Shown here piece by piece: positions 1 through 29,837 of a stretch of 64,000 nucleotides of DNA. Under the pieces are notes generated by a model. The model searched no databases. It was not told where the DNA came from and saw only the letters and a program-made list of their open reading frames with translations. Source of the DNA: Mactra quadrangularis (lineage: Eukaryota; Mollusca; Bivalvia; Venerida; Mactridae); the NCBI GenBank assembly GCA_025267735.1, contig CM046297.1, forward strand, positions 30,158,011-30,222,010, given 5' to 3'. A program made the position numbers and the translations under genes. Each line of letters opens with the position of its first letter. Position 1 is the stretch's first letter.

Positions 1-303
1 TGTAGACAAAGGCGCGGTTAATGGGAGAAACCAAACTCCTCTGCGCATGTCTGCTATAATGGTTGATATGTGAATAGGCTTGAATGGTTGGTATTATGCG
101 ATATTCGTCAGATGTTGACGAATACGCGAATCGTCTAAAGAAATCTTCAAATGTCTGCGGCACTTATCAGATCGCGAATGGTTTTTAAGAACAAATTATT
201 AATAAGGTAATCTAGGTTGATTCTTATAATCTATTATGTTACTAAAAGTATAATTTCGATTCTTGTTTTAATTGTCATATATTTTCGCGACTGATTATTT
301 TTA
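1..303. other. no gene seen
   Basis: I see no exon, repeat or RNA gene in this stretch. An upstream LETMD1 exon was looked for here and not found. Confidence 0.5.
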
Positions 304-328
304 GGCAGTGGCTAGAGTTACGGTACCG
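304..328. repeat. isolated end of the Mutator-like element
   Basis: These 25 bases are identical to the first 25 of the element at 648, then the match stops abruptly. It is a truncated or deleted second copy. Confidence 0.7.
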
Positions 329-360
329 AAAAAAGATAAGAACAGGGTAAGAAAAATATG

Positions 361-433
361 CAGCCTGACCGGGACTCGAACCCAAAACTCCTCGCTTACA
401 GGGCGAGTGCTCTCCCGACTGAGCTATCCGGCC
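361..433 (-). tRNA. tRNA-like sequence, Thr(UGU)-type anticodon loop, possibly a pseudogene
   Basis: A near-complete cloverleaf can be drawn: acceptor GGCCGGA/TCAGGCT with one mismatch, D arm AGCTCAGTCGGGAGAGC, anticodon stem CTCGC/GCGAG with loop CCTGTAA, and T arm with TTCGAGT. The loop reads UGU, but position 33 is C instead of the near-universal U. A diverged copy with shared flanks lies at 28716-28788. It may be a decayed tRNA or part of a tRNA-headed repeat. Confidence 0.55.
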
Positions 434-816
434 GCTTACAGTACATATCATTCTACCCAAAATGTGAACAGGTACCACATTTGAACACTATTTGCAGGTG
501 GAAAAGGTCGTGAGGATGCAGTATATCTTTTTAGTCTATGAAAAGATGCCAATTACTTCAGCTCATCCACTTCCTATGTATGCTCAGTGTCTTAAAAAAA
601 TGATATTTGCTATTTGCTTGAAATTCAATGATACTGACTAGAATCATGGCAGTGGCTAGAGTTACGGTACCGTAACTCTAGACCCAGGTTCTAGAGTTAA
701 GGAAATTCCGTAACTGTAGACAACCCTGACAGGGTTGTCTAGAGTTACGGAAGTCAAATAACATGCGTATGTTTCAACTTTTTAACATCGAAAAACTTGT
801 TTATATTCAATATTAC

Positions 817-1140
817 TGAAACGAACCGGCGTTGTCGTTGAGTTCAGCGACTTTGTTGAGAGCATTTTTCTTTATATGCAAGATCGCCTGTACATATTTC
901 TATACGCTTTTATTTTAGTTGTTTTCTAATCATAAAGCTAAATAGCTTGAGAAAAATCCAACTATATATACTTAACATTGTTGTTAACCCCGGGACACGA
1001 GTCAGTGTCCTGGGATTGTCTCGTCTCCGTCTCTGCAGCTAGCTCGGACGCCTAGTCAGTCGGTGTTAAGACGAGCTCCGACTTAAAAACACGTACGCGA
1101 GCGCCGGCTTGACGGCCGCGCGCCCAGTGGACACGTTACA
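817..1140 (+). repeat. 5' LTR
   Basis: 324 bp, TG...CA, with a possible TATA stretch ACTATATATACTT near 960 and a GC-rich 3' third. It differs from the other LTR by a T/A near 1075 and a T/C near 1127. Confidence 0.9.
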
Positions 1141-1145
1141 AAAAT

Positions 1146-1159
1146 TGGTGGCAGCGGTG
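1146..1159 (+). promoter_or_regulatory. primer binding site (tRNA-Leu type)
   Basis: TGGTGGCAGCGGTG begins five bases after the 5' LTR. It is complementary to a 3' end CACCGCTGCCACCA, as found in leucine tRNAs of animals. Confidence 0.75.
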
Positions 1160-2433
1160 AGATAGAATAACGTCCCTAGGTGTCTGGGTTTGTATGTGGG
1201 ATGGAAACTCAGTATTATCGTGGTATTTTATTGTGAGATGAAATCCCGGGGATGATTTTTTTACAAGTACTTTAGACTCCGAGGTTTCATGATTGAGAGC
1301 GTTTTTGTTTCATCTGGTTTTTGTTTTGCTCCATTGTGTTTCATACTTTCATGCTATATTGATGTCTGTTTGTATGTGTAACATAGAGCATTTAATGCAA
1401 AATTTTTATTTTAAGAAAAACTTAATAATTCTGATATATTTAGTATCAATATTAAAATCTATATTTTCCCAGCCAAGCCAATTGTTTATGTTAATGATTT
1501 TGGTAGATAATTAAGTTCTCAAATAATCTTATCAACATAAGTAATCAGCATGTTTTTTTGTTTGTAACAAATAATCTCAGTTTGAAACACCTTCTGGTGA
1601 TGTCTATGGTTAGATAAATTATATAATCAAAATTCTTGATCAGTCTCAAGTATTGACATATGCTAGTCTGTTTGTTTTATAATCTTATTGATAAGGTGTC
1701 AGATCCTGACATTTGCTACTTAATTAATTTACAAGTAATTGTCAAAAAGTAATATTCTGATTGGCTGATTAATACTTTAGATTATTTTATGTTACCCCAC
1801 CCCTAATTTTGACTTTCCCTATAAAACTTTTGAGATACAAAATTTAAGAGATAGAATTGAATATGTAGGCAAACGTTATACTTAAGTTAATAAGTTTATA
1901 CATAGGAAGTTTTAACTTTTAACATATTTTGGACACTTATTGAATACTTGCTTTATAATTCATACTGTTATTCTAATTGTTATTGATGATTTGAACTCAT
2001 TAAAATTAGTAGAAATTGGAAACAGTGTTGTGATTCATCATAGAACATTTATGTTTAGTTTCTTAAGCCGATGTGTTGAATCGGCTGACCCTTCTGATCG
2101 CCAGAGGTTATATGATTTGTTTTGAGTTTGGGCATTCCTGCTAATTCCCCATTACAAGGAGCCCTACTCTACGTTAACTTCAAGATCTATAACTTTCACT
2201 GGTGACATATGCGTTGTTCAACTAGGCATGTACATTGCTTATGATAGATACCTTTCGTTTATTGAGTGATTTTTTGGTGTGTTTCTGAATTGTTTTTGTG
2301 ATTTTTTGTTGTTGATAAATCCTAGTAACGTTTTATATTCTGTATCTTGTGATATATTGATGTAAAATTTAAAATTTGTTTGCTGTTCTGAGCATAGTCA
2401 TGCGAGGTCGCATGAAGTCGGAGACGTGGGTAA

Positions 2434-2757
2434 TGAAACGAACCGGCGTTGTCGTTGAGTTCAGCGACTTTGTTGAGAGCATTTTTCTTTATATGCAAGA
2501 TCGCCTGTACATATTTCTATACGCTTTTATTTTAGTTGTTTTCTAATCATAAAGCTAAATAGCTTGAGAAAAATCCAACTATATATACTTAACATTGTTG
2601 TTAACCCCGGGACACGAGTCAGTGTCCTGGGATTGTCTCGTCTCCGTCTCTGCAGCTAGCTCGGACGCCTAGTCAGTCGGTGTTAAGACGAGCACCGACT
2701 TAAAAACACGTACGCGAGCGCCGGCTTGACGGCCGCGCGCCCAGCGGACACGTTACA
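2434..2757 (+). repeat. 3' LTR
   Basis: 324 bp, nearly identical to the 5' LTR. The purine-rich sequence before it (GAAGTCGGAGACGTGGG) is a weak polypurine tract candidate. Confidence 0.9.
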
Positions 2758-3807
2758 TTACTCGAAATAAACAAATATTTACCGACGTGACCTATGCAAT
2801 TGTTATTATATATTATTGCAGTTATCCAGTAAAAAATCGCGTTTTTTATCTTTTCAATTAAATTCGCTAATTCCACCAAATAAGCACGGTATACTTATCG
2901 TACAATATACATGTAAGTAAAACGCCGTGATTCTTTTGTATGCAAATCTTGTGGAAAATTGCCGAGATTTTTAAATTCTATGAATTGGTAAATGTTTTAG
3001 GTAAAGATCGTCGCTTTTAAACGTGACAATGTAAAAATATATATCAACATTATTTATCAACATTTTTTATCAAATTGAAGACATTTTGCTTTTGATTCTG
3101 TTCAAAAATATGGTCGATTTTGCATTCGAAAATCGCCGTTTTTTCTTACAGGACAATTAAAAAATTTTTAATGAAAAATACTAAAGAATCGTCAATTTAA
3201 TAAAAATGTATTAATTCTGTCCAAATTAGACATATTCGGTCCATATTATAATCCAACTCTATATGACAAATCGCTCTTGAAAAGTAAACTAAGTATGTGA
3301 CACTTTGAAGACGACAACGTCATATCGCCGTATGTTAAACATCCGGTAAGTTTATTAGTCATATCCAAAATGGCGAATGTAATAACAATTGGAAAAGTCA
3401 CGTCGGTAAATATTTGTTTATTTCGAGTAATAATGAATTTAAACAAGTTTTTCGATGTTAAAAAGTTGAAACATACGCGTGTTATTTGACTTCCGTATCT
3501 CTAGACAACCCTGACAGGGTTGTCTACAGTTACGGAACTTCTGTAACTTTAGAACCTGGGTCTAGACTTACGGTACCGTAACTCTAGCCACTGCCTAGAA
3601 TCATATATGTGTTACCGTAAGATCTCTTTTTGAGCAGGCCTTTTTCTCTTTGAGCTTTCTTTTCATAGAAATAGGTTGGGGGATAGGATATTTAAACAAC
3701 CTAATAGTCTTGAAATTTAGTTTTCATTTATAGTAATAAAAACTGAATCAGGGACCAGATTTATTTATATGTAATGAATTTAGAGCTAAATATAAAAGTT
3801 ATGCAAG

Positions 3808-4234
3808 CAAGGCTTTTTCAGAGGGTTTTGGGAAACAGGCCCCTGCCCAAATTGGGAATTTTTAGCATGGTAAATAGTCCGAATTGGGGAAAAATATCGA
3901 AAAATCAACCCAATTTGGAAATTTCATCATTAATTTGTCTGCATTAAATCTTTACATGCTTTGCTTTGGTGTCTCTGAGAGTGTTACTTTTTTTCTTAAA
4001 GACTTTGTTCTGACAGTACAGTGAGGCATTCAATGCAAATTCTCATGTATTTATTAATTTTATATGATATATCGGCAGTCGTAGTGTCTTTTGTAAAGGC
4101 AAAAGACATCCTGTTCATAAGGAATTATTTAACAAGATTGGGAATTTTTTCTTGAAATTCGGAAAAATGGTCCTTATTTGGCATTGGGAAAGGAGCCGAT
4201 ATTTGGCCCTGTAAGATTGGCTGAAAAAGCCCTG
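3808..4234. mobile_element. hAT-like MITE (weak ends)
   Basis: The ends CAAGGCTTTTTCAG and CTGAAAAAGCCCTG are inverted. The interior is AT-rich with AATTGGGAA-type repeats and no coding capacity. Flanks share only GCAAG, so the target duplication is unclear. Confidence 0.5.
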
Positions 4235-4362
4235 GCAAGAATTTGTGTCATATGCTCTTAAAATCTAGTTCCTAGGTAAGTAACTGCCATTAGGTTCTTC
4301 CTTATTATTTGTTTGTACACCATTTTATAATAAGAAATAAGAACTTATAATCATCGCTCTGA

Positions 4363-4640
4363 TTGATTTTTATACCCCCGCTTCGAAGAAGACGGGGGTT
4401 TACTGTTTTACCCTTGTCCGTGCGTCCGTCCTTCCGTCCGTTACAAAATTTCCGTCGCAGTTTTCTCAGCAACTATAACATACAGCAGCCTAATACTTTG
4501 CATATTGCTTCATCCCATAGTCCCATGTAGTGTAAAGCGATTTCATGCTCTGTGCTCATCTACTTCCTGTTTGTCGCATATTTTTAGATTTTTGCGGGGG
4601 TATCACTAGTGAGCATTAGCTCACGGATTTACTTGTTGGT
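4363..4640. repeat. interspersed repeat with palindromic start
   Basis: It opens with the inverted pair ACCCCCG...CGGGGGT around 4374-4400, followed by CCGTCC-rich sequence. It ends with GCGGGGGTATCACTAGTGAGC and a GAGC/GCTC step. This looks like a dispersed non-coding repeat; the class is unknown. Confidence 0.45.
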
Positions 4641-4671
4641 TGTGTGGTAGGTCTATATATTATACTGTTGC

Positions 4672-5088
4672 CAGGGCTTGAATTTAAGCTCGCATACTCG
4701 CAAAATGCGAGTAGAATTTGAAAATTGCGAGTTACTTTTATTTTAACTCGTACATTTTCGCGAGTTTAAATCACCACAAAAATATTACTGTCTTAACTAA
4801 TGAGGCTCAAATCAGCATTTGAATTACCAGATAGATAGATGATATTTAATATAATTTAATTTTCGCAGTAAAAACATGTTTGATAACCTTGTCTATATCA
4901 CAAGAACCCACTTGTTCTATCTTTAGTAAGTATAGTACTAAGTTGCTTTTATATTGCATATACAAATAGTTACTTTGTATGCTATTAAAATTTGAAAAAG
5001 ATGTGAGTCATTTTTTCAATTTGCGAGGTTGGAATAAAAGCAACTCGCAAAAAATTGCAAGTCCAAGTTTTTGTCAAATGCGAGCCCT
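4672..5088. mobile_element. hAT-like MITE
   Basis: The ends CAGGGCTTGAA and the complement of CAGGGCTCGCA are flanked by ACTGTTGC and GCTGTTGC (7 of 8 match), as expected for hAT. The interior repeats GCGAGT/ACTCGC motifs and encodes nothing. Confidence 0.7.
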
Positions 5089-5299
5089 GCTGTTGCTGTT
5101 CCTCATATGTTAACTTACATCCATTTTCGGCGTAGCTATCTAAGTTAGCTTTCAGAATACCCAATGTCTATTTATAAAATCTCTTTCTATTGGACAAATG
5201 CAAAAACTTCGATGGCTACATAGGAGTAACTGCCCCTTATATCGGGTAAAAATAGCAAAATAGGCCTCAATGAACCTGTGTCAGGTTATAGTTAATATT

Positions 5300-5578
5300 T
5301 TTGTTTTACTAGATTACGCAGTGTCAATACAATTTAGGTCATTTTACAGCGTCCAGCGCACCTAACCTAGCATTCCTGGACCATTGTCTATAACCAGTAC
5401 TCACCTACCCTTCCACAAGGCTGGAAACTCCATATTATCTAATCAATGGAGGAAAATTGACATAATTGTCAAATTTTCATGGAAGGGTATAACCTCCCAG
5501 GTGGGATTTGAACCCACACCCCTTTGAGCACAAGATTCCAAATCCCGACGCGCTACCAACTGCGCTATCGACCCGGGT
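5300..5578 (-). mobile_element. tRNA-headed SINE (family A)
   Basis: Read on the - strand, a tRNA-like head (GGGTCGATAGCGCAGTTGG, then GGGTTCAAATCCCACC) is followed by a body with GTGAGTACTGG and CTAGGTTAGGTGCGCT, then a short 3' tail. Three more copies lie within 6 kb. Confidence 0.8.
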
Positions 5579-5796
5579 TTAATACTTTTGAAAATGTTTT
5601 TTTATTATTTTTTTTTCACACACCACAAAATTGTTATGACTGGCCTTTATGTGAAATTAAAGGTGTTAATAAATGAGTTTGTTGAAGTAGTTTCCTCTTT
5701 GTATGCAACTTGGTGTTCACTTAATAACATATCATGCTTGTTTTTCTAATTCAACACCGCTTGTCTTTTTTAAAGACATTTCTTGTTTAATTTCAG

Positions 5797-25636
<19,840 letters not shown>

Positions 25637-25742
25637 TACAGGATGGAAAATAAAAACAATTATAATAATATTATCTGTGATTAGTTCTAGCACAAAGTGC
25701 AACATTAGTGATACATGTGTAATTATGTTATATACTTAACAC

Positions 25743-26252
25743 TAGTGGTGGGACATCGGCTGAAAATCGTAATCGATCATCGGTTGGAATCGGTTACTGT
25801 TGTCGATGCGATTCTTCTGATTATAATCGGTTCCTGATAAGTTTGTTTTTGCATGCATGTTTTACTGCGAATCCTTATAAAATTCATGTACTATTGATTA
25901 GGAAATATTTTTTCTTTAGTCAAATGTGTCAAAAACCTAATAAAGATCAAAAATCAAAGAAACCGATAAAAATAAGTGATCGATTGCCTAGTTCCCTTGA
26001 CTAGTATAGTAGCTGTATTTTTGGAACTTGAACTAGATATATCAGTGTCCAATACAAGTCAGACACAAATGACATGTATTTTAAAAACATTTTTAATAAC
26101 AGTTCAGATACATGAAAATATGTTATTGTCCTTAAATAGCCTATCCTCCTTTCTAACCGATGATCGATTATGATAAAGTTTAATCGATTATCAGAATCGG
26201 AAGCTTCCAACTAGTCGTTAATCGATTATTCCCAATCATCGGTACAACACTA
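25743..26252. mobile_element. hAT MITE, perfect 8-bp TSD
   Basis: The ends TAGTGGTGGGAC and GTACAACACTA are flanked by CTTAACAC at 25735-25742 and 26253-26260. The interior has repeated AATCGATTA/AATCGGTT motifs. It lies just after the LETMD1 stop. Confidence 0.85.
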
Positions 26253-26260
26253 CTTAACAC

Positions 26261-27229
26261 TATAGATCTTACATGTATGATGTATAAAGATCAATTCACA
26301 ACACTTCAGGAAATAAAATTGACGGGTTTTTTTTTCACCAAGATCAAACAAACATCAGATTGAAAGATATGTGTAAAGAGAATCATACTATTATTTAAAG
26401 ACCGGGCTTCAACTATAAAAGAGAGAGAATATAGAAAATGGCTACTTCCCTCTGACACTTTGAGCAGTGAACATGTCAAACCAGAGAGAGAAAATCTGGA
26501 ACTGTGACAAATTTACTTATCAGATTTTAATGAATTTTGACATACTGTTTCTTTGACTCATTTTCAATACTATTTGAAATTTTCAGTTTTCTAAGTTACC
26601 TAGATATGGTACTTTCAAAGAATAATTTTGAAAACAATTTCAAAAATTCGAATTTGACAGACATATGCTAAGGGATTCATAACCTTCATCAAGCCAATCA
26701 AAAGAGAGTTCGTGAACTTCAGAGAGCCAGTAATATTATAATCTTGCTGCCCCTCATAGAAAGTTCCCATGACTGTTGATTCATGGATTATATACCTGTA
26801 GTATTTTTACTGTCTCTAAGTGCTAAAAACTTGTCTTACAGCATGCATTGGAATTTACTATAGTAAATTTAGTGAGAATTTGTTTACAATCATGGAGAAT
26901 TTAGCCGTTGGTGACCTCTGCTTACATAGGTCAAACCCTCCCCCTTTCTCCTTATCGGCTTAATTGCTTACCACCCGGTAAAATGAAGAAATGAAGTCCG
27001 GCCTTTAAGTGAAGAATATTTTGTTGTCATATCGTGTTAAATCATTATTTGTACTGTGTTTTTAGAAAACCTTCATTATCCAGATTTCAAGACAACTTTT
27101 TTGTTTTGTATAAGGATTTGTTATAGCTTATCTGAGCATAAAGTTTATGTTATATGTTTGTCAATTTTCCAAGTTCTCATTGTATTCATTATTGAGGTTG
27201 TTAAAGTTGTTGACTATACTATACTCTCA
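26261..27229. other. intergenic, nothing recognised
   Basis: AT-rich sequence between the LETMD1 gene and the 55-bp satellite. I saw no gene or repeat family that I can support. Confidence 0.5.
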
Positions 27230-28560
27230 ACAATAACATGTCTTCATACTGGCGACATGAGACCACTGTGTACCCCTGATGTCAACAGTAATATGTCTTC
27301 ATACTGGCGGCATGAGACCACTGTGTACCCCTGATGTCAACAGTAATATGTCTTCATACTGGCGGTATGAGACCACTGTGTACCCCTGATGTCAATGATA
27401 ACATGTCTTCATACTGGCGACATGAGACCACTGTGTACCCCTGATGTCAACAGTAATATGTCTTCATACTGGCGGCATGAGACCACTGTGTACCCCTAAT
27501 GTCAACAATAACATGTCTTCATACTGGCGGTATGAGACCACTGTGTACCCCTGATGTCAACAGTAATATGTCTTCATACTGGCGACATGAGACCACTGTG
27601 TACCCCTGATGTCAACAATAATATGTCTTCATACTGGCGGTATGAGACCACAGTGTACCCCTGATGTCAATGATAACATGTCTTCATACTGGCGACATGA
27701 GACCACTGTGTACCCCTGATGTCAATGATAACATGTCTTCATACTGGCGGTATGGGACCACTGTGTACCCATGATGTCAATGATAACATGTCTTCATACT
27801 GGCGACATGAGACCACAGTGTACCCCTGATGTCAACAATAACATGTCTTCATACTGGCGGCATGAGACCACTGTGTACCCCTGATGTCAACAATAACATG
27901 TCTTCATACTGGCGACATGAGACCACAGTGTACCCCTGATGTCAACAATAACATGTCTTCATACTGGCGGCATGAGACCACTGTGTACCCCTGATGTCAA
28001 CAATAACATGTCTTCATACTGGCGACATGAGACCACAGTGTACCCCTGATGTCAACAATAACATGTCTTCATACTGGCGGCATGAGACCACTGTGTACCC
28101 CTGATGTCGACAATAGTATGTCTTCTTACTGGTGGCATGAGACCACTGTGTACCCCTGATGTCAACAGTAATATGTCTTCATACTGGCGGCATGAGACCA
28201 CAGTGTACCCCTGATGTCAACAGTAATATGTCTTCATACTGGCGGTATGAGACCACTGTGTACCCCTGATGTCAACAGTAATATGTCTTCATACTGGCGA
28301 CATGAGACCACTGTGTACCCCTGATGTCAACAGTAATATGTCTTCATACTGGCGGTATGAGACCACTGTGTACCCCTGATGTCAATGATAACATGTCTTC
28401 ATACTGGCGACATGAGACCACAGTGTACCCCTGATGTCAACAGTAATATGTCTTCATACTGGCGGTATGAGACCACTGTGTACCCCTGATGTCAACAGTT
28501 ATATGTCTTCATACTGGCGGTATGAGACCACTGTGTACCCCTGATGTCAACAGTAATTTG
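27230..28560. repeat. 55-bp satellite, ~24 copies
   Basis: The unit contains ATGTCTTCATACTGGCG, CATGAGACCACTGTG and TACCCCTGATGTCAAC. Variants differ at three sites (GCGACATG/GCGGCATG/GCGGTATG; CACTGTG/CACAGTG; the AACAGTAAT spacer). Around 27840-28090 two variants alternate, giving a 110-bp higher-order unit. Confidence 0.95.
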
Positions 28561-28680
28561 TCCTTATATGTTGAATGTTGTACTGGATGGTTTATGGCCA
28601 TCAATTAGTTGTTTTCAATAATAATAATTGTTAATAAACAAATATCAAAATAATTATAAAAAATTTGTCACATTACTTAC

Positions 28681-28800
28681 CTGTTCACATTATGGGAAGA
28701 AGGATAAATGTAAGCGGCGGGAAAGCTCTGTCTGGAGAGCACTCGCCTTGTAAGAGAGGGATCCTGGGTTGGAGTACCGATCAGACTGCATACTTTTTTC
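28681..28800 (+). repeat. diverged copy of the tRNA-like unit with its flanks
   Basis: It resembles the reverse complement of 350-475, including the upstream flank (TGTTCACATTATGGG) and the downstream GCATACTTTTTT. The tRNA-like core has lost stem pairing, so it is not expected to work as a tRNA. Confidence 0.6.
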
Positions 28801-29398
28801 ACATTTGAACATGAAATATGAAAGACTGGAAAGCTTCTATGTTGGCTGTCCCTATCCAGGTTAATCTTAATTTTAGGGAATCCAACAGTATGACCTACAT
28901 TGATGTTTTATATTGAACAAGATACCATGTAAACAGTTAGCATTACATTGTACAGACAATTTTTAATGATATTCATTTTTATTAATGTTTGTTTTCTCCC
29001 GTTATAGTCTGGAAAATTCATAAACAGAAGTTCAAGATAGTTCTGTACATTGTAAGAACATACATTTTATAATACAGTTTATAATGAAGTTTAATTACCC
29101 TACAACCAGAATATAAACAACTACATACTACTACAAGCAAGTAAAACATATAGTAAAAATCTTGACTTGACACATTTGAATTGTTGAATTATTATAAGCG
29201 TATATGAAGTATATATGAAAGAACTTTATGATAACATTTGACTTTTATTGCTTATGTAATACCTAGTGTGATACATGACACATAATATATATATAAAGTA
29301 CAATGTTTAATGTGTTATAAATTAAAAACATAACTACATTGTACATGGCATTTAATGTTGAGAATTTGAAGTTTGGACCAATTTCAATTTGAGAGTAG
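28801..29398. other. 3' flank of the C1q exon, nothing recognised
   Basis: AT-rich sequence. The only element noted is the minus-strand AATAAA at its edge (29399-29404). Confidence 0.5.
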
Positions 29399-29404
29399 TT
29401 TATT
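29399..29404 (-). terminator. candidate polyadenylation signal
   Basis: AATAAA on the - strand, about 42 bases after the C1q stop codon. Confidence 0.45.
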
Positions 29405-29445
29405 AACACTAATAACTCAATCAGACTACCATTGATTCAAGTATT

Positions 29446-29837
29446 TTATGATATTAAAGTTCCACTGAATGTTGTTCTAACGGTAAATGTCGATGCATCC
29501 GAACAAGCTCCTAGATAAACAATATCTCCTTTCTTTAGTTGTAGTATAGCTGAATTGCTAGCTTGTTGATAAACTTGATCATTTATAAATGATGACCTTG
29601 CTCCAATATATATAGTAGAATTATCATTATGCATAATCTTACAAAAAGCTTGGTTAACATTGGGTTGTTTTTCTATACTGACAAAAAAGTTATATATTCC
29701 AGGTATTTCACATTGAAACTGACCAGTTGATTGATTGTAGGCTTCACCAACATTAGTTATAACTTTAGTTAGAATGATTGTACCATTCTCTATACCATTT
29801 ATACTAACACCAGTCACCAAGAAAGCTGCTGTATCAT
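29446..29837 (-). CDS. C1q domain exon, terminal
   Basis: This exon encodes a complete globular C1q domain of about 130 residues: DTAAFLVTGVSINGIENG at the start, GQFQCEIPGIYNFFVSIEK in the middle and FTVRTTFSGTLIS before TAA. The GxFxxxxxGxYxF core and the final FSG match the family. An acceptor gttaacattacag at its edge is phase 1, which fits the preceding TSP1 exon. The open frame extends to 29874 but is closed by a stop there, and no ATG gives a signal peptide. Either it is the C-terminus of the mosaic gene or a separate C1q gene whose first exon was not found. Confidence 0.85.

Larger units (their letters stand above)
817..2757 (+). mobile_element. non-autonomous LTR retrotransposon
   Basis: Two 324-bp LTRs (817-1140 and 2434-2757) start TGAAAC and end TTACA. 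I see two differences between them. The target duplication is TTAC at 813-816 and 2758-2761. A primer binding site TGGTGGCAGCGGTG at 1146-1159 matches the 3' end expected of a tRNA-Leu. The 1.29-kb interior has no recognisable gag or pol, so the element would need another element's proteins. Confidence 0.9.
648..3595. mobile_element. Mutator-like TIR element, 9-bp TSD, carrying a nested LTR element
   Basis: Inverted ends (GGCAGTGGCTAGAGTTACGG at 648 and its complement up to 3595) are flanked by a perfect 9-bp duplication TAGAATCAT at 639-647 and 3596-3604. The arms are about 215 bp each: 648-816 plus 2762-2808 on the left, 3381-3595 on the right. Without the nested LTR element it is about 1.0 kb and has no transposase, so it is non-autonomous. 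A 9-bp TSD with long TIRs is typical of MULE elements. The arms are unusually palindromic. Confidence 0.85.

Noticed and set aside
275..478. Short - strand frame across the tRNA-like sequence
   Set aside because: The region is explained by the cloverleaf; no protein similarity.
1293..2125. Frames inside the LTR element as gag or pol remnants
   Set aside because: No CCHC, protease, RT or integrase motif; the residues do not suggest any gag family.
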